A stretch of DNA of 64,000 nucleotides from Pseudomonas fluorescens Q2-87 (GTDB lineage Bacteria; Pseudomonadota; Gammaproteobacteria; Pseudomonadales; Pseudomonadaceae), in NCBI RefSeq assembly GCF_000281895.1, contig NZ_CM001558.1, positions 5,026,556 through 5,090,555 of the forward strand, written 5' to 3'. Shown here in pieces: positions 50,221-60,277 of the stretch. Numbering within the stretch: the stretch's first letter is position 1; the number at the start of each line of letters is the position of its first letter. Below the pieces are notes generated by a model. It saw only the letters and a list, made by a program, of their open reading frames with translations. It ran no database searches and had not been told where the DNA came from. The translations under genes were made by a program, and so were the position numbers.

Positions 50221-52359
50221 ATGAAATTCAAATCGATCCAGTCTTCCGTAGCCGCCCTGGCCGGTGCCATCGTGCTCAGCGTGGTCGGCGCCCTTGTGCT
50301 GTATGCGCTGTTCGCCGGGGCCCGCACCCAGGACATGGTGCAACAGCGGACCACGGCGCAGTTCGAGCAACTCATCGAACAGCGTCTCAGTGCCTTGGCC
50401 CGCACCCAGGCCAGCCTGATCCAACGGGAACTGGAAGCCCCGTTGCTGCTCGCCCGTGGCCTGGCTACCAGCAATGCCATGATGGGCATGAACGGCGCGG
50501 ATGGCAGCCCACAATTGAAGATCCCCCGGGAACAGCTGATCAGCCTGCTGCGCGAGAACGTGGTGCGCAATCCGAAAATCCTCGGTGCCTACATCGCCTG
50601 GGAACCCAACGCCATCGATCACGACGACGCCAATTATGTGAACAGCCAGGTGTTGGGCATGGAGACCAACGGGCGTTTCCTGCCATGGTGGTTCCGCAAT
50701 CAGGACGGTACGCTGGGCCTGGAAAAACTCGCCGACGTGACCGACCAGAAACTGCTCTCCACCGGCATCCGCGCCAGCGAGTACTACCTGTGCTCCCAAG
50801 ACAGCAAGAAAGCCTGCGTGATCGACCCGGCGCCCTACCGCGTCGGCGACACCATGACCATGCTCGCCTCGTTCATCGAACCCATCCTGATCGACGGCAA
50901 GTTCCAAGGCATTGTCGGGGCCGACCTGTCGGTGAACTTCATCCAGGACATGCTCGTTGCCGCGGACGGCAAGCTGTACAACGGCGCCGGCGAGATGGCG
51001 TTGCTTTCCAGCAACAATCGACTCGTAGCCTTTACCAAGGACCCGAGCAAACTCGGCGAGAAAGCCAGTGACCTGCTTGATGCCAGTGAACTGGATAACC
51101 TGGCCAAGCTTGCCGTCGGCGACATTCGCTACGACATCGACGAGGAGCATGGCCACATCGAGGTGTACATGCCGTTCGGCATCGGCGAAACCAACGCCCG
51201 CTGGACCTTGATGCTGCAGTTGCCGCTGAACGCGGTCATGGCCGATTTGCAGACCTTGCAAAAAGACCTGGATGAGCAGCGCGAGACCGACATTTTCGGC
51301 ATGGCCATGGTCGGCCTGGCGATAGCCGGTATCGGTCTGCTGGTGATCTGGCTGGTGGGCCACGGCATTGCCCGGCCACTCAAGCAAATGGTGGCGATGC
51401 TCGACGATATCGCCCAGGGCGAAGGCGATCTGACCCGTCGCCTGGTTAGCGACCGCGCCGATGAACTGGGCGCGATTGCCCGGGGCTTCAATACCTTCCT
51501 GAGCAAGTTGCAGGGGATGATTACCCAGGTCGTGACCTCGGTGCAGAGCGTCAGCGATTCGTCGGAGCACACCGCCGACATCGCGATCCGCACCAACCAG
51601 GGCGTGCATAAACAAATGTCGGAAATCGATCAGGTCGCCACCGCCGTGCACGAAATGACGGCCACCGCCCAGGACGTGGCGCGCAACGCGACCCAGGCCG
51701 CCCAAGCCGCCAGCCATGCAGACCAGGCTGCCAGCCAGGGCATGCAGATTGTGCGAGACACTTCCACGTCCATTGGTGCCCTGGCCGTGGAAATCGGCAA
51801 GGCCGTGGGCGTGGTACAGACCCTGGCCAAGGACAGCGAGAACATCAACGCGATTCTCACCGCCATTCGCGGAATCGCCGAACAGACCAATTTGCTGGCC
51901 CTCAACGCGGCCATCGAAGCGGCCCGGGCCGGCGAGCAAGGCCGTGGTTTCGCGGTGGTCGCCGATGAAGTGCGCAACCTGGCGCAGAAGACGCAACAGG
52001 CCACGGAAGAAATCCAGTCGATGATCCAGCAATTGCAACAGGGCACCCGGGATGTGGTGCGGGTCATGGAAGACAGCCAACATCGCACAGATGAAAGCGT
52101 GCAGCACGCGGCGAAAGCGGCCCAGGCCCTGGAAACCATCACCCAGGCGGTGTCGGTGATCAACGACATGAACACCCAGATCGCCAGCGCCGCCGAGGAG
52201 CAAAGCGCCGTGGCCGATGACATCAACCGTAACGTGATCAACATCGGGCAAGTGGCAAACGAAGTGGCCAGCGGAGCCGATGAATCCAGCGCAGCCAGCG
52301 CCGGCCTGACAAAACTGGCAGAGCAGCAGCGGCGGTTGATCAATCAGTTCAGGGTCTGA
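50221..52359 (+). CDS. Methyl-accepting chemotaxis protein with periplasmic Cache-type sensor
   Basis: 712 residues from the ATG at 50221 with GGAG upstream. TM1 (~10-33), a large periplasmic double-Cache-like sensor (~34-370), TM2 (~380-410: [20 protein letters not shown]), HAMP, and a signalling domain with the hairpin tip [20 protein letters not shown] and the following [15 protein letters not shown]. It ends QFRV without a CheR-docking pentapeptide. Known: such receptors sense amino acids, organic acids or other chemoeffectors. The ligand is unknown; it corresponds in position to the PA4633-type receptor. Confidence 0.94.
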   Translation: MKFKSIQSSVAALAGAIVLSVVGALVLYALFAGARTQDMVQQRTTAQFEQLIEQRLSALARTQASLIQRELEAPLLLARGLATSNAMMGMNGADGSPQLKIPREQLISLLRENVVRNPKILGAYIAWEPNAIDHDDANYVNSQVLGMETNGRFLPWWFRNQDGTLGLEKLADVTDQKLLSTGIRASEYYLCSQDSKKACVIDPAPYRVGDTMTMLASFIEPILIDGKFQGIVGADLSVNFIQDMLVAADGKLYNGAGEMALLSSNNRLVAFTKDPSKLGEKASDLLDASELDNLAKLAVGDIRYDIDEEHGHIEVYMPFGIGETNARWTLMLQLPLNAVMADLQTLQKDLDEQRETDIFGMAMVGLAIAGIGLLVIWLVGHGIARPLKQMVAMLDDIAQGEGDLTRRLVSDRADELGAIARGFNTFLSKLQGMITQVVTSVQSVSDSSEHTADIAIRTNQGVHKQMSEIDQVATAVHEMTATAQDVARNATQAAQAASHADQAASQGMQIVRDTSTSIGALAVEIGKAVGVVQTLAKDSENINAILTAIRGIAEQTNLLALNAAIEAARAGEQGRGFAVVADEVRNLAQKTQQATEEIQSMIQQLQQGTRDVVRVMEDSQHRTDESVQHAAKAAQALETITQAVSVINDMNTQIASAAEEQSAVADDINRNVINIGQVANEVASGADESSAASAGLTKLAEQQRRLINQFRV

Positions 52360-52367
52360 TCCAAAGG

Positions 52368-52462
52368 CCTCATCGCGAGCAAGCTCCCTCCCATAAGGGA
52401 CTTATGGTGGACACAATATCTGTGAAACGCCCGCAGCCCCTGTGGGAGCGGGCTTGCTCGGG
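52368..52462. repeat. REP pair, degenerate (gcgagcaagctcc type)
   Basis: CATCGCGAGCAAGCTCCCTCC and, 45 bp on, CTGTGGGAGCGGGCTTGCTC. The orientation is outward, opposite to most pairs here, and both arms carry changes. Confidence 0.75.
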
Positions 52463-52489
52463 AAGGGGCCGGCACTGGCGCCACAACAC

Positions 52490-53113
52490 TCAAGCAGGGG
52501 TCAGGCACTCCGGCCCATTGAGTTTCGGATCGTTGACCATGTTGGCCAGCACCCGCTCACGCAATTGCGCCGGCTCGCTGGCCAGCAATCCTTGCAGTGC
52601 ATGCAGCGGCGTCTCGGGGTCGAGCCACAGGCGCTGGCCCTCTTCGTCAAGGATCAACGGCCGGCGCTGACCCGCCGCCGGCTGGGTGATGACCGCCGTG
52701 CTCAGCCACACCTGCTCCTGGACCGGATACGCCTCCCAGATAGCGGCGAAGAACACTGACGAGCCCTCCCCCGGCGTCAGCCAATACGGCCGCTTGCGGG
52801 TGCCGCCGCGCCATTCGTAGAAGCCGTTGGCCGGCAGCAGGCAGCGACGCAGCCGCAGGGCTTCACGGAACATCGGCTGTTCGGCCACGGTTTCGGCCCG
52901 GGCATGGGCCGGGGTGCGGGACAGGTCGGTCAGCCACGGTGGCGTCAGCCCCCAGCGCGCGCGCGCCAGTTCACGCTGTCCCTCGGCACCGGCTCGCAAC
53001 ATCAGCACCGAATCGTTGGGCGAAATATTCCATTGGGCCTTCTGGTCGGCGGGAAAGCCGGGCAAGGCCGCGAAGGTCGGATTCCAGCGAAACAGGGCGT
53101 AACGTCCACACAT
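52490..53113 (-). CDS. SRAP (YedK/HMCES) abasic-site binding protein
   Basis: 207 residues from the ATG at 53113, so that Cys follows Met directly (MCGRYALF) as the mechanism needs. ANGFYEWRG and a later His-containing strand complete the active site. Known: the Cys2 amine forms a thiazolidine link with abasic DNA and protects stalled forks. An extension of three codons upstream would break the essential N-terminal Cys, so I rejected it. Confidence 0.93.
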   Translation of the reverse strand: MCGRYALFRWNPTFAALPGFPADQKAQWNISPNDSVLMLRAGAEGQRELARARWGLTPPWLTDLSRTPAHARAETVAEQPMFREALRLRRCLLPANGFYEWRGGTRKRPYWLTPGEGSSVFFAAIWEAYPVQEQVWLSTAVITQPAAGQRRPLILDEEGQRLWLDPETPLHALQGLLASEPAQLRERVLANMVNDPKLNGPECLTPA

Positions 53114-53147
53114 GCGCAACACAACTCTTGATCAAACGGCCGCCAGC

Positions 53148-53408
53148 CTAGCAGACCAGCGTCCCGGGGTAACTGTCCGGCTCATCGCCAGGCAACGGCA
53201 TCGCCGCATTGTACGCAGCGATCAACTCACGGGCGTATTGCGCCTGGTCGTCCTCCACTGCCAGTCCCAGCAAGCCCTGCATGGGCAACTCCCCTGCGCC
53301 ACCCAGCAGATCCCGGCCCATCAAGTGCGCCGTGATGCCTTCGCTGGCGAGCATGCCTTGCAACAACTCGCCTTCCATCAGGTTTTCCAGCTCGTAGATT
53401 CGCTGCAT
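53148..53408 (-). CDS. DUF2007 small protein (putative signal-transducing)
   Basis: 86 residues from the ATG at 53408. The pattern MQRIYELENLMEGELLQGML, ITAHLMGRDLLGG and GLLGLAVEDDQAQYARELI matches DUF2007, a ferredoxin-like fold related to PII-type proteins. No catalytic residues. It starts 10 bp after the CPXCG gene and is probably in an operon with it. The function is unknown. Confidence 0.88.
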   Translation of the reverse strand: MQRIYELENLMEGELLQGMLASEGITAHLMGRDLLGGAGELPMQGLLGLAVEDDQAQYARELIAAYNAAMPLPGDEPDSYPGTLVC

Positions 53409-53418
53409 GGGCGCCCCG

Positions 53419-53601
53419 TCATTCGTTTTCGCTGAAGACCTCAAGATGCCATTCCTCATCATGGACCTGCAGGACAAAGGTGATTGGCTTGCAACACACC
53501 TGACAATCCTCGATATAAGTCTGGTCGCCGCCGGACAGATCGACGCAAGTCTCCACTTCCTCACCACAATACGGACAATCATAAAGAGCAGTTTCCAGCA
53601 T
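53419..53601 (-). CDS. CPXCG-motif cysteine-rich small protein
   Basis: 60 residues with CPYCGEE near the start and CQVCCKP in the middle, giving a four-Cys zinc-ribbon-like site. Known: this CPXCG family is conserved in proteobacteria with no known role. It overlaps no other gene and is followed directly by the DUF2007 gene. The rightward acyltransferase gene is divergent from it. Confidence 0.88.
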   Translation of the reverse strand: MLETALYDCPYCGEEVETCVDLSGGDQTYIEDCQVCCKPITFVLQVHDEEWHLEVFSENE

Positions 53602-53740
53602 CGCGGTCTCCCAGGTGACTTGTGCGTATAATCGCCGGTCTATTTGCAGGGCTATTTTTGTCTGGCTTACTTTTCAGGCCGTGCCCCGTCGTTTTTTCGA
53701 TCGAACCTTTACTTACCCTAGCCGTTTCCAACAAGAGAGC

Positions 53741-54907
53741 ATGATGGGCGAATTCGATGCCATCCGACCTTACGACGACAGCGAAGTACCAGCGGTGCTG
53801 GCACGGCTGCTCGGCGACAAGGCGTTTCTAGATATCCTCACCCACTTCCGCTTCCCACGCCTGGCCGGCGCCTTCGGCTGGATGCTCAAACCCCTTATAG
53901 CGCAAAGATTGCGCCGTGAGTTTGCCGGTGTGACGTCGGTCGCCACCTTGCAGGACAAAGTGGAGTTCTACGTCGACCACACCATCGAGCGGGCCACCGA
54001 TGGCGTCACCTACACCGGGGTTGAGCAATTCAAGTCAGGCAGTGCGTACCTGTTCATCGCCAACCACCGCGACATCGTGATGGACCCTGCCTTCGTCAAT
54101 TACGCCGTGTACCACGCCGGCCTGCCGACGCCGCGCATCGCCATTGGCGACAACCTGCTGCAAAAGCCTTTTGTCAGCGACCTGATGCGCCTGAACAAAA
54201 GCTTCATCGTGCACCGCTCCATCACCGGACGGCGGGAGAAAATGGCGGCCTACCAGTTGCTGTCGGCGTACATCAATCATTCGATCCGCAACGATTGCGC
54301 CTCGATCTGGATCGCCCAGGCAGAAGGTCGGGCCAAGGACGGTGATGACCGTACCGAATCGGCGATCCTCAAAATGTTCCACATGAGTCGCAAGGATGAG
54401 CCGTTCGGTGAGGTGATCCAGTCACTGAACCTCACGCCGGTGTCGATCAGCTACGAATACGACCCGTGCGACCAGGCCAAGGCTCGCGAGCTGTACATCC
54501 GCGCCACCACCGGCACCTACACCAAGGCACCGGGCGAGGACGACGTGAGCATTGCCACGGGTATCACCGGTTATAAGGGTCGGGTCCATGTGAATTTCGC
54601 CGCGCCGATCACCGAGCTGTTCGAAGACACCAAGCAACTGGCCCTGGAAATGGACCGGCAGATCCTTGGCGGCTATCGGCTATTCCCGGTGCATTACCTG
54701 GCTTATGCCCAGTGGGCCGACGCCGACCCGCAATTGCAGGTTCCCACGGCAGGCGAAGTATTTGGCGCCGACGAACTGGCCAAGGCCGAGCAGGAATGGC
54801 AGCGCCGGCTGGACGCTTGCCCACCGGAACACCGGCCGTTCCTGGTGCTGCAATATGCGACACCGGTGCGCAATCAGTATCGGGTCAAGGCCGGGCTGGC
54901 ACTGTAA
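53741..54907 (+). CDS. PlsC-like glycerol acyltransferase
   Basis: 388 residues from the double ATG at 53741; the upstream open part lacks family features. The acyltransferase motif is NHRDIVMD (H-x-x-x-x-D) with downstream SIWIAQAEGRAKDG (motif III) and LTPVSISYEYDP (motif IV). Known: PlsC/GPAT enzymes acylate glycerol-3-phosphate or lysophosphatidate; this longer group in Pseudomonas is poorly characterised. No membrane segment is clear, so it may bind the inner face of the membrane. Confidence 0.88.
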   Translation: MMGEFDAIRPYDDSEVPAVLARLLGDKAFLDILTHFRFPRLAGAFGWMLKPLIAQRLRREFAGVTSVATLQDKVEFYVDHTIERATDGVTYTGVEQFKSGSAYLFIANHRDIVMDPAFVNYAVYHAGLPTPRIAIGDNLLQKPFVSDLMRLNKSFIVHRSITGRREKMAAYQLLSAYINHSIRNDCASIWIAQAEGRAKDGDDRTESAILKMFHMSRKDEPFGEVIQSLNLTPVSISYEYDPCDQAKARELYIRATTGTYTKAPGEDDVSIATGITGYKGRVHVNFAAPITELFEDTKQLALEMDRQILGGYRLFPVHYLAYAQWADADPQLQVPTAGEVFGADELAKAEQEWQRRLDACPPEHRPFLVLQYATPVRNQYRVKAGLAL

Positions 54908-54920
54908 GGCCTTTTCTAGA

Positions 54921-54965
54921 GGGGCTGCTTCGCAGCCCAGCGGGAGCAAGCTCCCTCGCCACGGG
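54921..54965. repeat. REP half with inner hairpin
   Basis: GGGGCTGCTTCGCAGCCC forms a hairpin and is followed by AGCGGGAGCAAGCTCCCTCGC. The opposite REP arm is missing. Confidence 0.8.
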
Positions 54966-54970
54966 CTAGC

Positions 54971-55258
54971 TCAGCGGATCTGCGTGCTGATCCACGACAC
55001 CAGCAACGCCAGCGCCAGGCAGCCGAAACCGAACCGGTAGAAAAACCGGTTCATCCGCTGGGTCGCCAGGTCCAGCAACGCTTCGAATCGTTCATTGCTT
55101 GCGCTGTTACGCGCTTCGAGGCAGGCCCGCGCCCGTTGTTCACGACGATGCGTCGCGTGCAACACCCAACCGCCAGGGCAGGCAAACAGCAACGCGAGCA
55201 GGTTGATCAGTTTGGCGGGGTGGGCAGCGAACAATGAAAACAGATGCAGCGACATCAT
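54971..55258 (-). CDS. Small membrane protein of unknown function
   Basis: 95 residues from the ATG at 55258. Two membrane segments (HPAKLINLLALLFACPGGWV and FGFGCLALALLVSWI) flank a charged ~35-residue middle (THRREQRARACLEARN...). No family is recognised. It is a single gene convergent with the acyltransferase gene and divergent from the next REP. Confidence 0.65.
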   Translation of the reverse strand: MMSLHLFSLFAAHPAKLINLLALLFACPGGWVLHATHRREQRARACLEARNSASNERFEALLDLATQRMNRFFYRFGFGCLALALLVSWISTQIR

Positions 55259-55389
55259 GAACCTCAAGCGATAAACGGACACAACGCGCCCGGGACCTAC
55301 GAACAGGGCGCGGATTCTACCGAAAGCCCGCCGCCCTGCCCTGCTTTTTCCGACCGGTAACGATCAGCTGGGGTAATGCCTGGTGACTT

Positions 55390-55520
55390 CGTGGCGAGGG
55401 AGCTTGCTCCCGCTGGGATGCGCAGCAGCCCCAAAAAACGACTTGCGCGATTAACCTGACACACCGAGACGCTAGCCGGGGCTGCTGCGCTGCCCAGCGG
55501 GAGCAAGCTCCCTCGCCACA
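55390..55520. repeat. REP pair (gagggagcttgctccc type, inverted)
   Basis: CGTGGCGAGGGAGCTTGCTC faces GAGCAAGCTCCCTCGCCAC, with CGCAGCAGCCCC and GGGGCTGCTGCGC inside, which extend the symmetry to a long cruciform. Confidence 0.93.
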
Positions 55521-55617
55521 GGGTCCGCAATCAAGCCTTGGGTTAATTTCGCCCGTCACGGTTTCGTCATCTGAATAGGCCACTCTGTCGCCCTTTCAAA
55601 CCCGCACGGAACCCGAC

Positions 55618-55824
55618 ATGTTGCACGCCGAGAATCAGGATCGCCTCTACCTCATCAGCCCGAGCGACGAACAACAGAACCTCGTCGACAGCTTGTCCTT
55701 CAACGTCCAGGACCGGCACTGGCTGGTGTATTGCGCCCTCGGTGGCCATCAACATGCCGACCTGCCGGAAACCGACCTGCTGACCGGGATCAGTGTGCTG
55801 GAGTTCTACTCCCAGGCAGCCTAA
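55618..55824 (+). CDS. Small conserved protein of unknown function
   Basis: 68 residues, acidic, MLHAENQDRLYLISPSDEQQ at the start and ISVLEFYSQAA at the end, with GG(A/C)CGGAACCC-like sequence before the ATG and no membrane segment. The codon usage fits the region and REPs lie on both sides. I do not recognise a family. It is a single gene in the conserved core block. Confidence 0.6.
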   Translation: MLHAENQDRLYLISPSDEQQNLVDSLSFNVQDRHWLVYCALGGHQHADLPETDLLTGISVLEFYSQAA

Positions 55825-55841
55825 GCATCCCCAAGAAACGA

Positions 55842-55932
55842 CTGTGGGAGCGAGCTTGCTCGCGATGGCGGCGAATCAGTCGACATAAAAGTCACTGACA
55901 TTGCGCTATCGCATGCAAGCTCGCTCCCACAG
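55842..55932. repeat. REP pair (gcgagcttgctcgc type, inverted)
   Basis: CTGTGGGAGCGAGCTTGCTC faces GCAAGCTCGCTCCCACAGG. The right arm has CATGCAAGC for the usual GCGAGCAAGC. Confidence 0.9.
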
Positions 55933-55951
55933 GTGGCAAGGGGCTCAGTGC

Positions 55952-56536
55952 TTACTCAGCCAGCACCTGACCAATGGTCGGGTCCTTGAACAGCCGGGTC
56001 AGGGCATCGCTCAACACATCGCTGACCAGCTTGGTATTGGTGTCCTGGTTGGGCGCCATACCGAAGCGCTGATCCAACGAAGCACCGTAACGACCACTGT
56101 AGCGGCGGCTGGCGTTCTGCACATCGGAGCGGAATGTCGCGCCAATGGTCGCCTCAGTCACGTACATGCCTTCCTTGGGCGACTGATACTTGAGCTCAGC
56201 CAGGGTCACGGTCAATTGCGGAGCGTTCAAGGCATTGGCTGTCGGGGTGAAGCCCAGCAGACGCACCGCTGCTTCGGCCTGGGCCTGCAACTTGGGCAGG
56301 ATCTGCGCGCCCTGCACGGTGATCACGCTGGTTTCCGGATACAGGCCGCCACGGGTACCGAGCGTCGGCGACGGACGACCGTCCACCACCCGCACCACCA
56401 CCGGCTGGCCACGGCCCACAGGCGCCAGTTGGGCGTTGAGCTTGGGCTCCGGGTTAAGTTGTTGCGGGCTGTGGGCGCAGCCGACGAGGGTCAGACTGGT
56501 CACAGCGATCAAACCGAACAACAGGCGTTGCAACAT
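55952..56536 (-). CDS. YajG family lipoprotein
   Basis: 194 residues from the ATG at 56536. Signal peptide with lipobox TLVGC, then the YajG pattern VVVRVVDGRPSPTLGTRGG, LGFTPTANALNAPQLTVTLA. Known: YajG is a conserved outer-membrane lipoprotein of unknown role, usually near the peptidoglycan and ampG genes in enterics. It ends in the middle of a REP-rich gap. Confidence 0.9.
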   Translation of the reverse strand: MLQRLLFGLIAVTSLTLVGCAHSPQQLNPEPKLNAQLAPVGRGQPVVVRVVDGRPSPTLGTRGGLYPETSVITVQGAQILPKLQAQAEAAVRLLGFTPTANALNAPQLTVTLAELKYQSPKEGMYVTEATIGATFRSDVQNASRRYSGRYGASLDQRFGMAPNQDTNTKLVSDVLSDALTRLFKDPTIGQVLAE

Positions 56537-56741
56537 GCTCTTCTCTCCAGAATCGGGCACAAACAGGCCGGCAGTATAGCGGTGCGCCATCGCGTGGAAC
56601 TAGCGCCTTGCGATGAATACTGAAATGTCTGACATGGGCCGTGGTTACCGGTTCCTGTCACTCCATTGTCACGGTCCTTACACCGGCATGTCATGGCCCT
56701 TTGTCAGGCTTACCACAAGCTCCCTGACCCGGTATCCGCTC

Positions 56742-56975
56742 ATGCGCTTCCTTATTTCCCTGTTCACCCCGCGCCCGCATCACCGCAGCTTCGCCCTGCT
56801 CGACCGCAATGGCCGCTGCCAGGCCTTCAAGCAATGCAACCTGCAGCCCATGGGCGAAGGCTGGGTGGAAATCGAAGAGATCCGCCTCAACTGGCTGCAC
56901 CAGCCGTTGCCTGCCAGCGCCCGCGTGCAGCCACTTCGCGCTCGCGCACGCAGCCGACAGTTGTTGACCATCTGA
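56742..56975 (+). CDS. Small basic protein of unknown function
   Basis: 77 residues from the ATG at 56742: FALLDRNGRCQAFKQCNLQP, then GEGWVEIEEIRLNWL, ending in an Arg-rich tail RVQPLRARARSRQLLTI. The composition and position suggest a real gene that is conserved in the genus, but I recognise no family. An open extension upstream is GC-poor and unlikely to be translated. Divergent from the YajG-like gene. Confidence 0.6.
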   Translation: MRFLISLFTPRPHHRSFALLDRNGRCQAFKQCNLQPMGEGWVEIEEIRLNWLHQPLPASARVQPLRARARSRQLLTI

Positions 56976-57713
56976 CCGGACGCCTAATAAAAGTCATTAA
57001 ACACGACCATTTCCCTGCGTTTCTTCGATACAATCTCCCCCCGATTATAAGGACGTCTCCTGATCGGGCCTCGCAACACCGCTGATGCGCTGGTATTGGC
57101 ACTTCGCACCGCCCACAGAGAGCCGCCCACACAGATCGAGTGAAGCTGGCGCGCTTGCTGTTCTCTCAGGCAAATCACCACTTTTCGCGAATCTGCAGAG
57201 CTGTCATTACGCTCGGTCACTGAGCTGTCTGCCCGTTTTGCCTGTCATGTACTACATGGGGGCAACCAAACCGGGCGCAGTGCCAGGCTGGGACAGCCCT
57301 TTTTTGAGGTTCACGTCTTCAAAAGAGCGTGAAAAAACGGGTTTTCACAACTTCACGAGAGTGTGGCGAGCAAATGAAGAGTTTTGCGTCTGAACAAGCA
57401 CCATTAGCGTCTGGAACAGCCCAACGACACAGGACCGGATATCGTTCAAGAACCGGCGCCTGAAGCCTGTCCGCTACGGATTTGGTTGCACGAACGGATG
57501 TCTCGGCCATAAGTCGAATTGCCGGCCCGGCGCTTAAATGAGTTCATAGGACTCTTGAGGCCAGGCTGCATGCATCCGCAGTAGTTGCGAAAAATTGCGA
57601 AGATTCGGACATGGCGATCCTGGCCATGGGTACCTGGGGCGCAACCGACCTGCCCCGTCACTCCTGGCCGCTATGCCGACAATTTGGTGCTGCAGATTTT
57701 GGAGACGCGTTAA
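56976..57713. other. 738-bp intergenic region upstream of mqo
   Basis: The longest gene-free stretch of the core block. It contains a GTGAAAA-N6-TTTTCAC palindrome (57329-57348) and several short frames without ribosome sites. It may hold the mqo promoter region and possibly a small RNA, but I see no recognisable one. Confidence 0.55.
57329..57348. promoter_or_regulatory. Palindrome GTGAAAAAACGGGTTTTCAC
   Basis: Seven-base arms around AACGGG, about 370 bp before mqo. A possible regulator site; no family is recognised. Confidence 0.4.
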
Positions 57714-59219
57714 ATGGCGCATAACGAAGCAGTCGACGTAGTTCTGGTAGGGGCCGGCATCATGAGTGCCACCCTGGCCGTACTGCTCAAGGAGCTCGAC
57801 CCCGCGATCTCGCTGGAAGTCGTCGAGCTGATGGATTCCGGTGCCGCGGAAAGTTCCAACCCATGGAACAACGCCGGCACCGGTCACGCCGGGCTGTGTG
57901 AGCTGAACTACACACCCCAGGCAGCCGATGGCAGTGTCGACATCAAGAAGGCCGTGCACATCAACACCCAGTTCGAGGTGTCGAAGCAGTTCTGGACCTA
58001 CCTGACCAAAAAGGGCACGTTCGGCTCATCCAAGTCCTTCATCGCGCCGGTACCGCACCTGAGCTTCGTCCAGGGTGAGAAAGGCGTGTCGTTCCTGAAG
58101 AAGCGTTTCGAGCTGATGCGCCAGCATCATGCCTTCGCCGACATGGAATACACCGAAGACAAGGCCCAGATGGCCGAGTGGATGCCGCTCATGATGCCCG
58201 GCCGGCCGACTGATGAAGTCATCGCCGCCACCCGCGTCCTGAACGGTACCGACGTCAACTTCGGCGCCCTGACCAATCAGTTGCTCAGGCACCTGGGCAG
58301 CGCGCCGGACACCCAGATCAAATACTGCAAGCGCGTCACCGGCCTCAAGCGCAACGGCAGCGGCTGGACCGTCAGCATCAAGGACGTCAATTCCGGCAGC
58401 ACCCGTGAAGTCGACGCCAAGTTCGTATTCCTCGGCGCCGGTGGCGCGGCATTGCCGCTGCTGCAAGCGTCGGGCATCGAGGAAAGCAAGGGCTTTGGTG
58501 GCTTCCCGGTCAGCGGCCAATGGCTGCGTTGCGACAACCCGGAAGTGGTCAAGCACCACCAGGCCAAGGTCTACAGCCAGGCCGCGGTGGGCTCGCCGCC
58601 CATGTCGGTGCCGCATTTGGACACCCGCGTGGTCGATGGCAAGAAATCCCTGCTGTTCGGGCCATACGCCGGTTTCACCACCAAGTTCCTCAAGCACGGT
58701 TCGATCATGGACCTGCCATTGTCGGTGCGTGCCGGCAACATCGGCCCGATGCTGGCCGTGGCCCGGGACAACATGGACCTGACCAAGTACTTGATCAGCG
58801 AAGTGATGCAATCCATGGAGCAGCGCCTGGAATCCCTGCGTCGCTTCTATCCCGAAGCGAAAGCCGAGGACTGGCGCCTGGAAGTGGCCGGGCAGCGGGT
58901 CCAGATCATCAAGAAAGATCCAAAGAAAGGCGGCATCCTGCAGTTCGGTACCGAGCTGGTGGCGGCCAAGGACGGCACCCTCGCCGCCCTGCTTGGCGCC
59001 TCGCCGGGCGCCTCGGTGACCGTCTCGATCATGCTGGACCTGATCGAGCGCTGCTTCCCGGACAAGGCCAAGGGTGAATGGGCCACCAAGCTGGCGGAGA
59101 TCTTCCCGGCCCGGGAGAAAGTGCTGGAAACTGACGCGGCGCTGTATCGCAAGATCAATGCGCAGAACAACATCGCGCTGGAACTGGTTGAAGACAACAA
59201 GGCTCAAAGTTACGCCTGA
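57714..59219 (+). CDS. mqo: Malate:quinone oxidoreductase
   Basis: 501 residues. The FAD-binding start [20 protein letters not shown] and the family core ([20 protein letters not shown]) are intact; the C-terminal region holds [24 protein letters not shown] [19 protein letters not shown]. Known: MQO is a peripheral membrane flavoprotein of the TCA cycle that passes electrons from malate to quinone; in Pseudomonas it replaces or supplements malate dehydrogenase. A good terminator follows. Confidence 0.95.
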   Translation: MAHNEAVDVVLVGAGIMSATLAVLLKELDPAISLEVVELMDSGAAESSNPWNNAGTGHAGLCELNYTPQAADGSVDIKKAVHINTQFEVSKQFWTYLTKKGTFGSSKSFIAPVPHLSFVQGEKGVSFLKKRFELMRQHHAFADMEYTEDKAQMAEWMPLMMPGRPTDEVIAATRVLNGTDVNFGALTNQLLRHLGSAPDTQIKYCKRVTGLKRNGSGWTVSIKDVNSGSTREVDAKFVFLGAGGAALPLLQASGIEESKGFGGFPVSGQWLRCDNPEVVKHHQAKVYSQAAVGSPPMSVPHLDTRVVDGKKSLLFGPYAGFTTKFLKHGSIMDLPLSVRAGNIGPMLAVARDNMDLTKYLISEVMQSMEQRLESLRRFYPEAKAEDWRLEVAGQRVQIIKKDPKKGGILQFGTELVAAKDGTLAALLGASPGASVTVSIMLDLIERCFPDKAKGEWATKLAEIFPAREKVLETDAALYRKINAQNNIALELVEDNKAQSYA

Positions 59220-59233
59220 CACTGCGTACTTAT

Positions 59234-59266
59234 AAAAAGCCTCCCGTGCAAACGAGAGGCTTTTTA
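59234..59266 (+). terminator. Rho-independent terminator after mqo
   Basis: AAAAAGCCTC and GAGGCTTTTT pair around a 13-nt loop, followed by ATTCT, 15 bp after the stop codon. The A- and T-rich flanks allow use from both sides. Confidence 0.93.
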
Positions 59267-59278
59267 TTCTCCACGTGA

Positions 59279-59740
59279 TTAGTTCATACTGAACTTGATG
59301 CGCGTTCCACCATGACGAACGTAATCGTCGTTATCTTCAACTTCAAATAACTCTGCGATACAGGCGCCTGCTGGTTTCGCTTCAACCCAGCGACGATAGG
59401 GCATTATCTGCTCATCACTCACCGACGCTTTAGCGATATGCCCGAAACTGAAATGACAAGTGCGGGCTCCTTGGGTGTAGGTAAATGACACCCGCTCGGC
59501 GCGCGACTGGGGCAGGTAATAGGTTAGTTCCTGGCTCTCACCGGGGCTTACCGAAAAGCTGTGGCCTGCATTTTCCGGGGCCAGAGACCACGTGAAATCG
59601 CTGTCCGGAACAATGACCGCTGAGGTTGCGTTGAATATCTCCACATTGACGATCTCATCGAACGCATTGGAAACCGCACTTGCAAGACAGCCAATCAAAG
59701 CCAATAAAACCCCGGCGATACATCTACTTTTATCTTCCAT
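59279..59740 (-). CDS. Secreted protein of unknown function
   Basis: 153 residues. A signal peptide (IAGVLLALIGCLASAVSNAF, AxA-like cleavage before DEIVNV) precedes a small all-beta domain (VNVEIFNATSAVIVPDSDFT, ... TRIKFSMN) with two Cys (RTCHFSFGH, GACIAELF) that could form a disulfide. Periplasmic or secreted. It corresponds in position to PA4641-type genes, but I do not recognise a family. Confidence 0.72.
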   Translation of the reverse strand: MEDKSRCIAGVLLALIGCLASAVSNAFDEIVNVEIFNATSAVIVPDSDFTWSLAPENAGHSFSVSPGESQELTYYLPQSRAERVSFTYTQGARTCHFSFGHIAKASVSDEQIMPYRRWVEAKPAGACIAELFEVEDNDDYVRHGGTRIKFSMN

Positions 59741-59928
59741 AATAAATAAAGCTCCATTTAAACGATTGAAATGAAACCACTTGGCCTCAACGCAAAAGTA
59801 ATGGAAACCTGGATAAAACGAAACAGCCCGAATGGTGACATAACCTTTCGGGCCGAGTTGAATAAATCATTGGGATACTGCTAGAACATTCACACACCCC
59901 GAAGAGCGTGGACATTCACTCCATGCGC

Positions 59929-60216
59929 TCAGCCGCGCGCGTTATTGATCAACTCAATGTATTCCTCGGCGTTACGCTGGTCCTGGATCAGCGCAACGAA
60001 ATCATTGCCGTGCTCGTCCTTGCCATTGAGGTCGTAACCGGCCTCGATGAAGAACACCAGGAACCGCTCGAAATCGTCGAGCCGCAGGCCACGATAGCCC
60101 TTGATCAGTTTGTGCAACGACGGCGACGTGGCATCGACCGGCTCGAAATTGAGGAACAGCTTGATCTGTTCATCGCCAATCTCATCACCAATCACTTGTT
60201 TCTTGTCTTTACGCAT
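59929..60216 (-). CDS. PA4642-like conserved protein
   Basis: 95 residues from the ATG at 60216: MRKDKKQVIGDEIGDEQIKL then FEPVDATSPSLHKLIKGYRG and LDDFERFLVFFIEAGYDLNG. Known (by memory): PA4642 family of about 95 residues beside mqo in Pseudomonas, function unknown. Helical and acidic, no membrane segment. The longer open frame upstream runs into GC-poor sequence and has no family features. Confidence 0.85.
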   Translation of the reverse strand: MRKDKKQVIGDEIGDEQIKLFLNFEPVDATSPSLHKLIKGYRGLRLDDFERFLVFFIEAGYDLNGKDEHGNDFVALIQDQRNAEEYIELINNARG

Positions 60217-60277
60217 TGCCGGCTCCAGCTCGCACAGTTCACGGGGCGGGCAGTTTACCCCCGCCAGGCCCCAGGGC

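Noticed and set aside
54921..55932. Repeated short blocks that could suggest a CRISPR array
   Set aside because: They are REP elements in inverted pairs with variable spacing, not direct repeats with regular spacers.
57160..57185. TCTCTCAGGCAAA resembles the 3' core of a glycine riboswitch
   Set aside because: The other conserved aptamer parts are missing upstream, and mqo is not a glycine gene.
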